NCBI GenBank assembly: GCA_038503075.1
Contig: JBCAML010000012.1
Location: 1,706,414-1,770,413, forward strand
Source: Gyromitra esculenta
Taxonomy: Eukaryota > Ascomycota > Pezizomycetes > Pezizales > Discinaceae
Direction: 5' to 3'
Length of the DNA: 64,000 bases
Positions 13,163-25,626 of the stretch are shown here, one piece after another. A program made the position numbers and the translations under genes. Numbering within the stretch: position 1 is the stretch's first letter; each line of letters starts with the position of its first letter. The notes beneath the pieces were generated by a model. The model worked only from the letters and a program-made list of their open reading frames with translations. It searched no databases and was not told where the DNA came from.

Positions 13163-13437
13163 TCATGCCCCCTCTCCCCCTCATCCCACGATCCTTCCTT
13201 TGCTTCCCACAACAACTAAAAGCTTTCCAACCTCCATCAACAGCTCGTCCGTTATCATTCCTCTGCTCCCAACCACCGCCTCGATCTCGATTTCCACTTC
13301 TGCCCTTTTCACGCCCATCAAGCTCTACTTCGTCAGCTACCACTACAGCTCTTTTCCCGAACTCTAAACCATCTATCGCAAGGGCGAACACGAGCTTCCT
13401 TGGTCAGGACAGAAACCTAGCTACTTCTTCATCAACA

Positions 13438-16040
13438 ATGCCTATGTTTAGATCTGCCACTCCCAGCCAGACGTGAGCTTCCCCTTCGTAGTCTTCGTGA
13501 CCATGCAAATCAATCTATCTGCTGTTGGCTTCTTTCGACTGGCTTTCCCGAGTCCATCTCGCTGATTACAAATTTATATACTTCCAGTGGCTACTCCCCC
13601 ATGCCGTCTGCTCAGCCATCCCGCTCTCATTCTCCCTCGGACTTTGATACGTCCCATGACGACGATGCTCGCTCGCATCTCAAGGTCCGCGGGCTTCTTC
13701 CTCCCCATGTCGAGAGCTTTGAGCTCCAAAAGGCTAGATGTCAGTATTTCCATTCCTCCTCGCCTCCCTTCCCCTCGCGGCACCGTTCCGACCCTCCTCA
13801 ACCCGCTTTTGGAAGCTGGGGTTTGGAGCTTCTGGAACATTTCTTGTCATGAGCTTCCTTTTTTCGCTTGGCCTTTTTTTTTTTGCGCCTCTGTGTGACT
13901 TGATAGAAACGATCCTTGTCGGTTTTTACCGGGGGTCTGTATCTTTCAGCCGCAGGAAGCGTAGGTGCAACGTTTCGACGCATGCAACGCAGAACATCAT
14001 CATGTGCATGTCAGAGAAAAATTAAACATGTGCATGTTGGAGTGTTTGAGATGATGATGCTGACTGGATATGCAGGCCTTGAGCAGATCAATCAGAAGAC
14101 GAATCCCATTGACAAATATACTTACTTGTCAAATCTTCGTAATACCAATACGAATTTGTTCTACCGTCTGTTGATGGATAACATGAAGGTTTGTCTTTTT
14201 TTACAGTGTTTCAGGTTTTCCCCGCTTGTAACCGTTCGGGAATGAAATTATCATATCCCCTGCTATGGCGATAATCCGGTCGGGGTTATCTGCATTTAGG
14301 CGAGAGTTGCTGAGCCGGACCTTTGGAACGGCGCGGTTTTTCCGGAAACGGAGTAAGGTTTTTTTTGAAGAGCACACGACCTAACTTGTTTCTTTCGTGA
14401 ATCTAGGAAATTACCCCCCTTGTCTACACCCCGGTCGTTGGTGAGGCTTGTCTGAAATGGTCACACATCTACACCCAACCTGAAGGTATGTCACCAGCAG
14501 ATGATTATATTTGATCATTCCTCAATTCCCGAGTTCCTCCGATATGGAGCATCTTGCTTCCTTAAACGAATTTTTTTTTACCAGGATAGTGCGTACTGAT
14601 TCGGTTTCTCTACAGGACTTTACCTATCATATGCTGATCGCGGTAACCTCCGTGCTGTTCTCGAGAACTGGCCAGCCGAGAAAGTTGATATCACCGTCGT
14701 TACCGATGGGTCCCGTATTCTCGGCCTTGGAGATCTCGGTGTTAACGGTATGGGTATCCCTGTCGGCAAGCTGGCTCTCTATACCGGCTGTGCTGGTATC
14801 CATCCCGACCGCACTCTTCCAATTACTCTCGATCTTGGGACCGAGAATGCGGAGAATTTGAGTGATCCTTTGTATCTCGGTGCCAAGATGCACCGTGTTA
14901 GCGAGGCAGAATCGCTAGAATTCCTCGATGAGATGATGATTGCGTTGAACGACAAGTGGCCTGGTCTCGTTGTCCAATTTGAGGATTTCAAGAACCCCTT
15001 CCCGTCACTCGAAAGGTATCGCAGCACTTATACCTGCTTCAACGATGACATCCAGGGAACTGGTGCTGTCATTTTGAGCGGTATGATCAATGCGCTGAAG
15101 CTTACTGGTATTCCATTCAAAGATCAAAGACTAGTCTTTATGGGAGCTGGTTCCGCTGCTGTTGGTGTTGCCAAGCAAATTGTTCAGCTGTTTATTAAGG
15201 ACGGTGTTCCGGAGGATGACGCTCGCAAGATGTTCTGGCTTGTTGATTCCAAGGTTCGTCTACCACGTGTTTTGCTGAATTTATAGTGGTGCTGACTATT
15301 CGCAGGGTTTGGTGACAAACGACCGTGGTGACAGACTACAAGAACACAAGGTATATTTCTCCCGTGATGACAACGCAGGCGAACAATACAAGTCTCTCGA
15401 GGAGGTTGTCGACCATGTCCGCCCCACTGCCCTCATGGGTCTCTGCACTATTGGCGGCATCTTCTCCGAGTCTATTCTTCGAAAGATGGCCGACTTCAAT
15501 GACCGCCCTATCATCTTCCCATTGTCAAATCCCTCCAGTAAGTCCGAATGTACATTCGAGCAGGCCATGAAGTACACCAACAACAAGGCCATTTTTGCCT
15601 CCGGTTCTCCTTTCCCCGAAGTCGAGGCCGATGGCGTCACCTACTACCCTGGTCAAGGAAATAATATGTATGTCTTCCCTGGGATCGGTCTCGGAACAGT
15701 TCTCTGCGAGTCTGTTCACGTTACCCAGGAGATGATCTACGCCTCTGCCGTTGGTCTCGCCGAATCCTTGACTGAGGAGGAGAGAGCCAAAAACTGGCTC
15801 TACCCATCCCTCGATCGGATCCGCGATATCTCTGTACGTGTTGCTCGCAGCGTCATCCGTGCCTCGCAGAAAGAAAACTTGGACAGGAATAAGACTCTGC
15901 AGTGGTTGAGTGATATAGAGCTTGATGCATACATCAAGACCAAGATGTATAATCCCGCCAATGAGCATCATTCTCCTCCAGGCGGAAGCCCGACGAGGGA
16001 GCTTCATGGTTTTGACACCAGAACGCATGCCAAGTTTTAA
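13438..16040 (+). CDS. malic enzyme (malate dehydrogenase, decarboxylating)
   Basis: Oxidative decarboxylation of L-malate to pyruvate and CO2 with reduction of NAD(P)+, linking the citric acid cycle to pyruvate and supplying NADPH or NADH. Exons are 13438-13472, 13588-13739, 14076-14188, 14407-14485, 14616-15253 and 15306-16040, giving 583 aa, the usual length. Landmarks are RGLLPP near the N-terminus, LRNTNTNLFYRL, YTPVVGEAC, the malic enzyme signature FNDDIQGTGAV, and the dinucleotide-binding GAGSAAVGVAKQ. The start ATG has the context CATCAACAATGCC. The frame is open up to 13165, which would add a Ser/Arg/Pro-rich mitochondrial-type leader of 91 residues, but a TATA box directly before 13165 argues against it. 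The second intron is long (336 nt). NAD versus NADP preference and compartment are not settled by eye. Confidence 0.93.
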
Positions 16041-18845
16041 ACACTGATAGTCTATGACGTTGCTATGTGTGGGGGCTTAGAGAAACGAGGAGAGATAATA
16101 TGAAGCAGTTTCCGTCATTTCATTATACTGTTTCTTCACTCCTTCTCTTTGGCTTTTCTCTTTACTTGGGGTTTGAAACGTGGGATAGGTTCTTTTTTTC
16201 TCTTCATAGTGTTGGGCTGGGTTTTCATTCTGTTCTGGTGATAAAAAGGATTTTTTTTTTCTTTCCCTTTTCTGATTTGGCAAGCGTCTAAGCAAGATCG
16301 ATTTGAATAATTAGTTTTTATTTCTTTCGGGCAGGGGCTGAGGCGGGCTTTTCTGGTATCTTAGTGACGAATTTTCTTTCTGGATTTTAGGATTGGCATT
16401 TGGTAGTCCGACCAGGCTGAGTAGGGATGGGGATGTGTATGATGCGGTGGATGGGTAGTAGATTTTGTTTCAACGTAGGATAGAACAAAGGAATCTAGGC
16501 ATGAATCAAGCATACCTGAGTAAATTGAAGACTTGAATGTGAAGTTAGATGAAGTACGTACAATGATGCTGGAGAGAATACTTGTAGAATCCCACAAGAG
16601 CAAGGTGCTCTAGTCGTTTACCTCTCGACCGGGGTGTTTGATATAGCTTGATGTGAGAAGGAATGGACGAGTGAGTCCTGGTGATCCCTATGAATGGACG
16701 AATTGGTATAACTTCCCTTTCAAGCACTGCCGTCCCGTTAACGATTAGGATAGGTTTAGAAAAGCAGAACAACTGGAACCGTTTCCTCAACAACAACCAT
16801 TTATAAGAATATGTTTGATAAATGTAGTAAATGACGAAAGCTAGGTAGTGTAACTCTACTCTAGAGGAATTATAAACCGGATAAAAGCGCCTGAACAACC
16901 TCCAAGGCAAAATTTGAACGGTTACATGTAGTTAGGAAAATAATCTCAGCGGATGGTTGCTGGATCGTGGGTGAACTTTCTGGGCCATTGAACAAACCGT
17001 ATGTTTGCATACTTACTTATTGCATGCAGACCTTGTATAAATCCCCTTTCCTCACATTGATCAATTTACCTTTTGAACACATATATCACCGCTTACATTC
17101 ATCAATGATAATACCCACCAATCATGCTTTCTACGCCCAGCCTTACTATCGTTTACAATTCAGCCATCACCTACTTTGAACCCGTGAATTTAAAGAAACA
17201 AGCTACGTTCAGCGCCGACTGGCCTTTTTTCGGGACGGGTTGGTAATGATATCTTCTCTAATCCTCTGTAGCACGAATCATTAGAAACGAGGTTTGATTG
17301 AAATAATGGACCACAACTTACGACTTCTTACGGAATTCTCTTTCGATACGAATCATAATACTCTTGAACGACGGATTACTCATACGTCCCTCGCAAATTC
17401 TAGAGGAAATCACCAGTAAACAGCCCCGCACTACAGACGATAAGGGCCCTGGGGAATGCTTACTTAGTGCAGTGGCTCCCGCACCTTAGAAACACACGGA
17501 ATGTGATCGTGAAGTTTCTTGGATCTTGCTCTGTTAAGATGCGAAAACTGCCACTAGTGAGTCCCCTATCACACTTCAACATACGACGGCCCGTTGTCGA
17601 TGTTAACGGGATCTAGGCCGGGATCTTTAGCGCGTTCCCAGGATTCGAACAGCCAGAGGTTGAAATCGTTGTGGTTAAATGGCCCATACCATCTGAAGCT
17701 TGGTGCCATAGTTAGCTATAGCGATATCACTTTTGTGTTGATGGATTCGGATGATATATGGATGCGAATAGGGTGTTTATGGGGAAGAGGAGCAGTCAGG
17801 TTTTGGCAGGGGAACGAAGATCCTCTCCATTAAATGTGTTGTGCTAATCTGGTGACTGTTGCGACTGAGCTTTGTAATATCCGAGTGATTTAAGTGGGTT
17901 TTAGTGGCTTGTGCTGGGAAGGGCACTCAGTTGGATGTCCATACGGGGTACAGTAACTAGCTTATGGCTATTTGGAAACTTAACGGAATATGGATTTTTA
18001 TAGTAGGAGGCATACAATTCTGGGGGATTTATGTGTCGTGGCAGACTTCTAAGCCAGTGATCCTAGCGTCGTGTCGAATAACTGTGATCGATCACTTGTT
18101 ATCACTCGAAGATGATCGTCCAGCACGAGAAATATTGAATTAAACAGCGTTCTTTCCTAGTATGATACGGTTTGTTATGCACCTAGAGTGATTTATTCTA
18201 TGGACTATGCTTCGAATAATTGCATTTGGTTGTGCTGGAAGAAGTTATCTTTGGTGTACATGCTAATTTTCTGGAGACCTCGTGGGCTTATTCTAGCTAT
18301 GGCACGCATAGTGACCGTCAATGCGCTGGCCTAACAACAAGCATTTGTGTAATGCCTTTATCCTTCTAGAGACTTCACGAAAAAAAGTACGGGAGGTGGT
18401 CATTTTTTTCATGATTTTAGCTGGGGCTTGCGGCCAAGGGGCCAATCATTATTTGAACTACTATCGTGAGTGGTTGCTGGGGTATGTCTTATGCCTGGAT
18501 TCTCTTGATTATCATTTGCTCGCAGAATCTGTACCGCCATAGCTGCGGTCGGTTTGGTTTTTTGGGAGTACCATTTTTTGTAAAATTTTTCGCTGCCGCC
18601 TTAGAGAACTAAATTGTGAATTCACAATTAACTACGCTGGTCTAAGCAGGGTCTAGGGAGCGTACAGTAATTTCATTATCGACCCGCTGTTATTTCGCTA
18701 AGCGTTTAGGGCTTACATATACTAGCTTGGATAGTAGAAGAAATAATATTTGTGTTGGTCGATTTTAACACATTAAGTTTTGGTAGATCAACCTAGTTAA
18801 TCACGTACGTTCATAAAACCCAAAATGGTTAGTCAGGCATCTCAA
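16041..18845. other. gene-poor spacer
   Basis: The first part is the malic enzyme 3' region, with T-rich runs near 16190-16260. Beyond that I see no supported gene, no clear inverted repeat and no tRNA up to 18845. Base composition is AT-rich and frames are short. Confidence 0.5.
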
Positions 18846-18925
18846 GCTTGATTAGTGTAGAGGTTATCACTCCGGATTTTGAAATATGATTTCCGGCAAC
18901 CCCGGTTCGACTCCGGGATTGAGCT
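18846..18925 (+). tRNA. tRNA-Gln (TTG anticodon) with 8-nt intron
   Basis: The acceptor strands GCTTGAT (18846-18852) and ATTGAGC (18918-18924) pair fully, with two G-T pairs. The D arm is TAGTGTAGAGGTTATCAC. The anticodon stem CCGGA (18872-18876) pairs with TCCGG (18892-18896). The anticodon TTG is at 18879-18881, followed by A37 and an 8-nt intron, AATATGAT (18883-18890), at the canonical 37/38 site. The T arm is CCCGG TTCGACT CCGGG (18901-18917), and the discriminator is T. It reads glutamine CAA codons. Both internal promoter boxes are present in the D and T arms. A T run follows 11 nt downstream. Confidence 0.9.
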
Positions 18926-18936
18926 ACTTCGCTGTC

Positions 18937-18946
18937 TTTTTTTTTT
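18937..18946 (+). terminator. RNA polymerase III terminator of tRNA-Gln
   Basis: Ten consecutive T residues begin 11 nt after the discriminator base of the tRNA, which is the normal Pol III stop signal. Confidence 0.8.
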
Positions 18947-20058
18947 CTATCTTTCACCCCGATGATGGGAGCCGCGAATTAAGAGTGTTGAAGAATTTCA
19001 CTCCAGCATTTAGGCGACATTGGCTTGTTATTCGTGGGTGAAGAGCTATGGAAGCACAGAGTTTAGTTTTCGACCTAAGGTCGTCCAGGGTTGACTTTAT
19101 ACGGTATCTTACACATTGACCATAACTAACTCGTGTTTTTATTTAATCTCCAAGGCAGGTGGTCATAAGCCAAAATTACTTTGTTATCCTGACTCATAGC
19201 CTTCTTAGTATAGCGAGGTGCTCGCACTCATCTAAGCAGAGCCTTACTATTCATGACGAACAATAGTTACCGCGATTATTGAGCAGGCTTAAATAGAGTT
19301 TCTTGAATACTAAGGGGAAGCTTTAAGTCGCTTTAGGGACTGTTTTAATATATGCGTAGGTACCGAGGTCCCAGAAGTAGCAACAAGATGGATTGACTTT
19401 TGATGCCCCTTTGGGTTGGGGTAGTCTCTACCTAGTGTTACCGTTCTCTCTTCGGTGAATAGGTAGCGCAAATAATAGCGAGTGATACTGCATGATCAGA
19501 TTTTGTCTTTGCTGTCCGCATGCAACGCAAATTAAAGCAGTCTCAGCGCAAAATTCAGCTACATTATGGGAGGGAGGGACTGGGAAGGAGATTAGAGTAG
19601 CCCCTTCGAATAAAGGTTAGATATTTTGTCTGTAACCGGGGCGTTATACTAGTAATATTGGTTTCTACTAAATTTTTGTGACTGCGCCACAGGGGGATAC
19701 TTTTGATCCTTATAGAATAGACGTGCTGGTTTTGTTCATTTCCTCCGCCTATAGAATCAAATAACGGGACATTAGATTTTGGGCTTGGAATATTTAGCGA
19801 TATGAGATCTTAGCATAAATATTATAACAACTGGCTAATGGGATTTTTGAAAATTATTAAGAATCGTGGAGAGAAACGTAACCTTGTCATCGTCGAAGGT
19901 TGTAATTTTCTAACTTTTGCCGCTGGGGATCATAATTCTAGGGAACTACAAAAACTCCCGAACGAAACACTAAGTGAGGAATAGTCCGGTGACGGAGAAT
20001 ACATAGGTTATAATGAAACAAGTGACGATACAAATACATTCCTTTTTAGTGAACATAC
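18947..20058. other. AT-rich spacer
   Basis: No gene is supported between the tRNA and the 3' end of the MFS transporter gene. The stretch is AT-rich and only short, unconvincing frames are present. Confidence 0.5.
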
Positions 20059-21803
20059 TTAGACGTAGTATCGAAAATCCGGATGTCTGTGATTGTAGTA
20101 TGTTAGTCGAAGATCCACCCAGGCCCCGCAAAGAAAGCAACTTCTCATACCTGTCTCCCAGATCTCCCAGATCGACCTCTGCCATATCTCTTTCTCTCTC
20201 CGAGCTCCCTCCCACAGCTTTATCCCTCACTTCGTTGTCCCTTCTATACCCCATCCACAGCGTCACACCTGCCAGGACCGCAAATCCATAACATCCTAAA
20301 TTAATCCCGTGTCCCTGCACATACCTCGGCGCCCACTCGCTCCTGTAAATCTGCCCTGCGATAGCACCCCCGATGTTACCCATGGAAAACACCGTCCCCG
20401 TGACCGCCGCGCGTTTATTCGTTCCAGCGGTATTGTTCGCTAACCAGGACCAAATGATCGAGATTGGAACAAACATGAACATGACGAAAAAGAACATGAT
20501 GTACTTCACAACGTTGTTTGTGGTCACCATAAGGACTATCAGTGCGGCCATGACTACGGAAATTCCGCCAAGGTAGTGCCGGAAGCGGTCGTGGAAGCGG
20601 TCGGATGTGTATCCTGTCAGCAGAACGATCAAGAAGCCAAACCCATACGGCGGGCAGGCCATGAGCGTTGCCGTAGTGCCTTTATATCCCAGCCCAGCAA
20701 CGACACTCGGAAGGGAGAGAATGACAGAATAGACAGGAATGTAGGTGGAGAAGTAGATAGAGCCCCAGAGGTAAGTTCGGTAGTCTGTAAACGCAGAGAG
20801 TATCTGCGTCCAATTGAACTCCTCGGTTGCACGGAGGGCGCGATCGGCACGATTCGCGTTGACGATGATTGTCTTTTCGGCGGGGGTGAGCCAGGGTGTG
20901 GTTTCTGGGTAGTTGGACATGAAGACGAATGCGAGAAGGCCAAAGGAGATTGTGATTACGCCCTCGATTATGAATATCCATCTCCACCCAGCAATGCCGT
21001 GTGTGCCATCGAGGGAGTTTATTGCTGTCGCTAGCAGGCCTCCGAAAGCGCCTGTCAACGAGACGGTGGAATATAGGAACGCGAATCTCCTTCCTTGCAT
21101 TGGTCGTGGGTACCAACATCCCACTGTCAATCGGAGTTAGTTCTCAGATGCGGCAAGTAGGTTTTCAGGAGCTGTACCCCAAAATATTATGGCTGGTAGG
21201 AACCCTGCTTCTGATACACCGAGAAAGAAACGGACAGCAAGAAGACCAGAGGCGCTATGTACTGTCGATACCAATGTGCATATTACTCCCCAGATTATGG
21301 CCAAGAGAGGTATATACCACTTCGGACTGAGTTTCTTGAGAAGGATGTTGCTAGGTGTCTCATAGACTACATAGCCGATGAAGAAGATTGACAGCGCCTA
21401 AATGGGCGGAATATCAGCAAAAGATGAATTTCACGAAAGTCTTAGTGTGGGCCGGGCCTAAGAGTATACCCAATTATACTGATTTGAAGATAAACCAAGG
21501 TCTTTCTGCATCCCCAGGACTCGAGCATTTCCTATGTTGGCTCTAGTGGGGGTTGAGTCAACTCTAGCGATGTAGATGCCCTTTTAACAATACGCGGGGA
21601 GAATACCTGTCAATATAAGATGCAAGATAAAGCAATGCCGCCACTGGCATTATATGCAGATCCACCTTCCGCCACGCCCTCTTCACACTCGCATCGTCGT
21701 GCCCCACAGCTGGCCCATGCGTGATCACCACCTCGATACCGAGCGATCCAGAAGACGTAGCCGAAACATCGTTCCGCCGCTTCTCTATATCATCCATAGA
21801 CAT
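20059..21803 (-). CDS. MFS transporter, allantoate/nicotinate permease type (anion:cation symporter family)
   Basis: Plasma membrane proton-coupled uptake of an organic anion; Dal5, Tna1 and Vht1 of yeast are in this family. Exons are 21803-21607, 21542-21470, 21397-21178, 21123-20151 and 20086-20059, giving 496 aa with about 12 hydrophobic segments. Family landmarks are the first membrane segment ending ASYIDRANIGNAR (around residue 65), FLGVSEAGFLPA, GWRWIFIIEG, WSWLANNTAG, and the C-terminal DRHPDFRYYV recovered by splicing the last small exon (28 nt). Without that splice the frame runs on into a nonsensical hydrophobic tail. It lies on the same strand as the P450 upstream of it. The substrate cannot be read from sequence. 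Confidence 0.9.
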
Positions 21804-23036
21804 CTCAGGGGGCGTATATATGTAATTACTCCAGGATCTGGAGGGGCTTCTTGGTGGTCGGGGGTTGGATGCTTTGCCAAGAGATTGATTTCAGAGGCAT
21901 TGTCTTTATACACGTGAGCGTGCTCGGAAAAACTAGATTTTCCTCATTAGCCGGCCGGAATGCTGCCTCTGTGTCTCACGCAAAACAGCGGGTCGATGTT
22001 GCAATCGTTCGGGGGTTTCTGGGGGAGATGCGGCCTTGCACCTAATTCAGCATAATCCGACTGTTCGCTGGGGATCTGAGATCCTAAACAGGATGACGCG
22101 CATTCCCGGGGCTGCATGCAGATCGCGCTGCTTGGGTGTGGGTTCTTGGCACGGATTATTAGGTGTGGAGATATAGCTATATATCAACCTATATATTTGT
22201 AATGGTTTTGGGCCTCTGGACCAGTCGAACCTCCAATATACGGCCATGCTGCGAGTGTGAGAATGAGCTGAGTATGATAACTACGCACAGTGGCAAAGCT
22301 TTGCCCGTATTTTGTGGCATTAGTGTAATCTCTGAAGCGGTAGAACTGCAGTGACTGATATCTTTTACTATCGGCTGTACTGCTACAACTGCCACTACTA
22401 CCACCACCAATACGTATACTACATGTATCCTTCAGATGTTTGAATTGGTTGTAGTCTTTCCAGGAAAATTACAAGGTCTGTCCCTCAATAGAGCTGCCAA
22501 GATTCCTCTTATAGGTGATAATCCGCGCACCAGTCCACTGCGTGTTCGAGCGATCCAAGCAGCTGCATGCATACATGTACTTAATACTGGGTTGATTAGG
22601 GAAGCGTTCTTGATTATGACCACGACCAGAAATACGGCCCCGGAACTAAAAGCATTTAATTCAGCCAGTCCGCAAAAACAGCATGTGGCTTGCCAAGATC
22701 CAGATTCGTGGAATACGCAGTTTAGTGTTCTCGAGCAGAGTGCTTGAGCTTCCTAAAGGCCGCTAGCCCTATAGCTAGTTCAAGCTTTGTTTAGCGAACA
22801 GTAGAACACTACCTAACTCGGATTCAGCCAAGTAGGCCCGCGTAGAATGCGCAAATTGACCATTCTCTAAGCCATATGCGTGATTAGGAAATGTCCACGA
22901 ACACGAGTGAGCAGTCATGATTGGCAATGCTCCACAGTCCAGAGTAGGGTTTTCGCATTCGCAAATCTACTAATGAGGGGGGGTTCTACTATAATATCTA
23001 CTTTGAAACTGCTCTGTGCACAATCCTCTCAAGAAC
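21804..23036. promoter_or_regulatory. spacer between transporter and P450 genes
   Basis: It contains the promoter of the MFS gene (minus strand) and the 3' flank of the P450 gene (also minus). I see no further gene. The open frames have no family features. Confidence 0.45.
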
Positions 23037-24894
23037 CTAGTTCCGTGCGTTAGGATCCCTAAACAGCTTGACCTTTGTCCCGTTTGCCGGACTCAAAGTC
23101 AGCGACAAATTCGTCCTCACAAGTTCATCAAAGTCCGTATCCTCGATCCTGTCAAAGTTCTGCAGCAACCTTATCACAATGTAAGATGCCGTGACCAAAG
23201 CCATTTGCTCTGCACCCAGAAATGTCTAGTTAGCATATACATGGGTCTTGACAAGAACAAAATAACCCCCGGACAAATGTATAGAGAGGTGGGTGGGGGG
23301 GTTAAACTAACGTCCGATGCAGATCCTTGGCCCGCCGTTGAATGGGATATACTCCCAACCTCTCGCCTTCCCCGTCCCCCAGCGCTCTGGCTTGAATTCA
23401 TCCGCATCATCGCCATAGATATCTTTACGTCTATGGAGCACATAGACGCTGTAAATCACCCGTGCGTCCTCAGGAACAAAGATGGGAGAGCGGCCGTCGG
23501 GGCCACCACCGAGGGGAAGAGTGGTGTTCTTGTTGCACCGGCGAAAGTTGATTGGGAGAACCTATCGGGCTTGAAGGTTAGTGGGAGGGAAGGTTCCCTT
23601 TGAAAGCAATGGTGGAAAGCGCCCTTACCGGATAGAGTCGTAGAGCTGCGAACTTGATGTTAGCATTTTGAATACAGAGGAAGATTGGGTGGGGGGGATA
23701 TTTGTTACTTTCGTTAAGCACCCATTTAAGATAGGTGGAGTCTTTGATCTGTTGGTAAGTTGGTTTCTTTTGGCCGATATCGTTGAGAATATGCTCCCTT
23801 AGCGTTTTCCAGACGCGTGGGTGTTTAGCTAGCAGCCAGAATACCCACGAAAGTAAAGTTGCCTGTGCCGAGGTGGCAAATCAGCTATGGAAAGCAATAT
23901 ATTCAATGGGAGTTGAACTTACGGTTGTGTCCCTGCCAGCCAGCATCGCACTGAGAATCTGATCTCTAATGACCTTGGGATCCTGCGTGTCTTGGACAAG
24001 AGCATCCAAGAATACATATTTCTTTCCTTCTTCCTTCTTCTCGTTTCTATTCCGGATAGCCTGCTCCACGAACCTGTCGACATAGTTGTGAATAGTTGCG
24101 ATTGCTGTCGGTAGCCTCCTCGGATGGTAGATCCACCGATAATCCCAAATCGCCAGACGGAACCCTAGCGTGTTCTGGCAATAATCAAAGTCCTCCTCAA
24201 ACGTCTTACTCTCGTCACGAACCGACTTCGGAACGAGCTTATCCATCCCCGGGACCTTGTTCCGCAGCGAATACACCGAATTGCCGACCAGAAACGCAGA
24301 CGACGAGTCCAGCGTCAGGTTCAAAAACAGCTCGTGCAGCCCCACGACCTGGCCCTCCTGCGCAGACAGGATCGCAAGCAGATGCAGAAAATGGACCTCG
24401 AGATCCTCCAGATCTGCAATCTGGTCCTTTGTGAAATGGGGCCGCAGCAGCGCCCGCGCGTGCTCCCATACCTTCCCGTCCGTGGTGAAAATGCCGTCCC
24501 CCAGCAGCGCGGAAAACGCCTCGCGTCGCTCGCCCCCGAGCTCGAAGTCGTGGAACGACGTCGCGAGAATGGTCTTGATGTTTTCGGGCTCAGACGTAAC
24601 GATGACTTCCCGCGCGCCGATGAACGACCCGTAGACCCGTGTTGGGCCGTACCGGGAAAACAGATCATATGCAAGATTGATATGGCGCTTTTTATCGGCG
24701 GCGGCCTTGACTGTGAATAGATGCAGTAAGCTGAACGGGAACACGAGATGTGCGAGCTGTACTTTTGGCGGGAGGCAGCCGTGGGCTTGGGCGAATTTGA
24801 GATTTGCACGTCGTTTTCGGAGACCCGATATTAGGTTGCTGGTGAAATAGATGGTGAGGGCTATCGTAGCCCAGGCCATCAGCGAGATCGCCAT
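23037..24894 (-). CDS. cytochrome P450, CYP52/CYP63-like alkane or fatty acid hydroxylase
   Basis: ER-bound haem mono-oxygenase. The closest recognisable group hydroxylates n-alkanes and fatty acids at the chain end. Exons are 24894-23923, 23862-23709, 23645-23629, 23561-23312 and 23209-23037, giving 521 aa. An N-terminal membrane anchor (about residues 5-23) is followed by an early FGPTxVYG-like region (here YGPTRVYGSFIGAREV), the I-helix AGRDTT at the end of exon 1, the K-helix ETLRLYP (ExxR), PERW, and the haem loop FNGGPRICIG with the cysteine ligand. Exon 3 is a 17-nt micro-exon that carries the LRLYP motif. Exon 1 is GC-rich compared with its flanks. It is encoded on the same strand as the adjacent transporter gene. 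The true substrate is not determined. Confidence 0.92.
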
Positions 24895-25135
24895 TTTCTA
24901 GTAAGAGGGCCTGGAGTGTTTGGCTGTTTTGTTTCGTTTTTCTAGAAACGGTGGGGAAAAGGGTAAATGATGGGACGGACGGGAGGACTTCTTTATATTC
25001 GAATGGGTTAGGGCTGAAACGTCGGATGTTACTTTCGGCTACGGGTATCCGAGGATCCGGATAGCAAACCGAGCATTTAGACGAGTTTACGCCAACAGTT
25101 TTGATGCCGATTGGAGGGATGGGGGGAGATCTCTG

Positions 25136-25250
25136 CTCGTGAGTAGGAATACGAACCAGAAACAGGGGGGTGTGGCTTTGTGTGTTACGGGAGTGTCGTA
25201 CTATACAAAGCCACACACCCATGTTTTCCGGTTCGTATTCTTGCCAACGG
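25136..25250. mobile_element. MITE-like inverted-repeat element (family C)
   Basis: The left arm contains GGAATACGAACCAGAAACA and GTGTGGCTTTG. The right arm contains the complement of both in reverse order (CAAAGCCACACACCC, then TTCCGGTTCGTATTC). The arms are about 40 nt each around a short loop. The core CAAAGCCACACACCC(C)ATGTTTTC is shared with the element at 39934-40064, which identifies a repeat family. The right outer end has diverged. Confidence 0.65.
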
Positions 25251-25626
25251 GCATTTACATCTCTCTCTACAGTCGACAAGATGGGAACATAGAGATCCGG
25301 GGTGCCAGTCATCGAAATGCTGGGAACAGTGCTGTTTGGACTTGTCTGCTCGTGTGTGTAACCACACTCCTTGGAGCAAGGCAGCTGTTAGAAAGACCCA
25401 GCTGTGACTCACTGTCCATTTCACCCCCATACGTATCCCATACCAGCACGCCGTGTTAATAGGCCGCCCATACCAATGCTCCATGTATTCGTTTAGTCGG
25501 TACATGTGGTAGCCGAATAGCTTTAAAAGTACGATGCAGGCAAGTGTTGTGCTTGTTCCAGTGCTGTATAAGTACTAGTGGTGCCGTTGATTATCCCAGC
25601 GCATCGTCTGAACGCCGTAGGGTCTC

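Larger units (their letters stand above)
6601..13437. other. 6.8 kb gene-poor stretch
   Basis: No gene could be supported on either strand. It holds an interstitial CCCTAACCCTAA (8147-8158), three CCG-N8-CGG sites (10214-10588, listed separately), and a pyrimidine-rich region with a TATA-like run just before the malic enzyme gene. The open frames are short and unrelated to known families by eye. Confidence 0.5.

Noticed and set aside
13738..14025. 95-aa frame inside the second malic enzyme intron
   Set aside because: It is hydrophobic and T-rich with no family match. Splicing it out restores the conserved malic enzyme sequence exactly.
20576..21034. 152-aa plus-strand frame
   Set aside because: It is a shadow of the MFS transporter on the other strand.
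24096..24720. Several plus- and minus-strand frames of 110-160 aa
   Set aside because: They are shadows of the GC-rich first exon of the P450.
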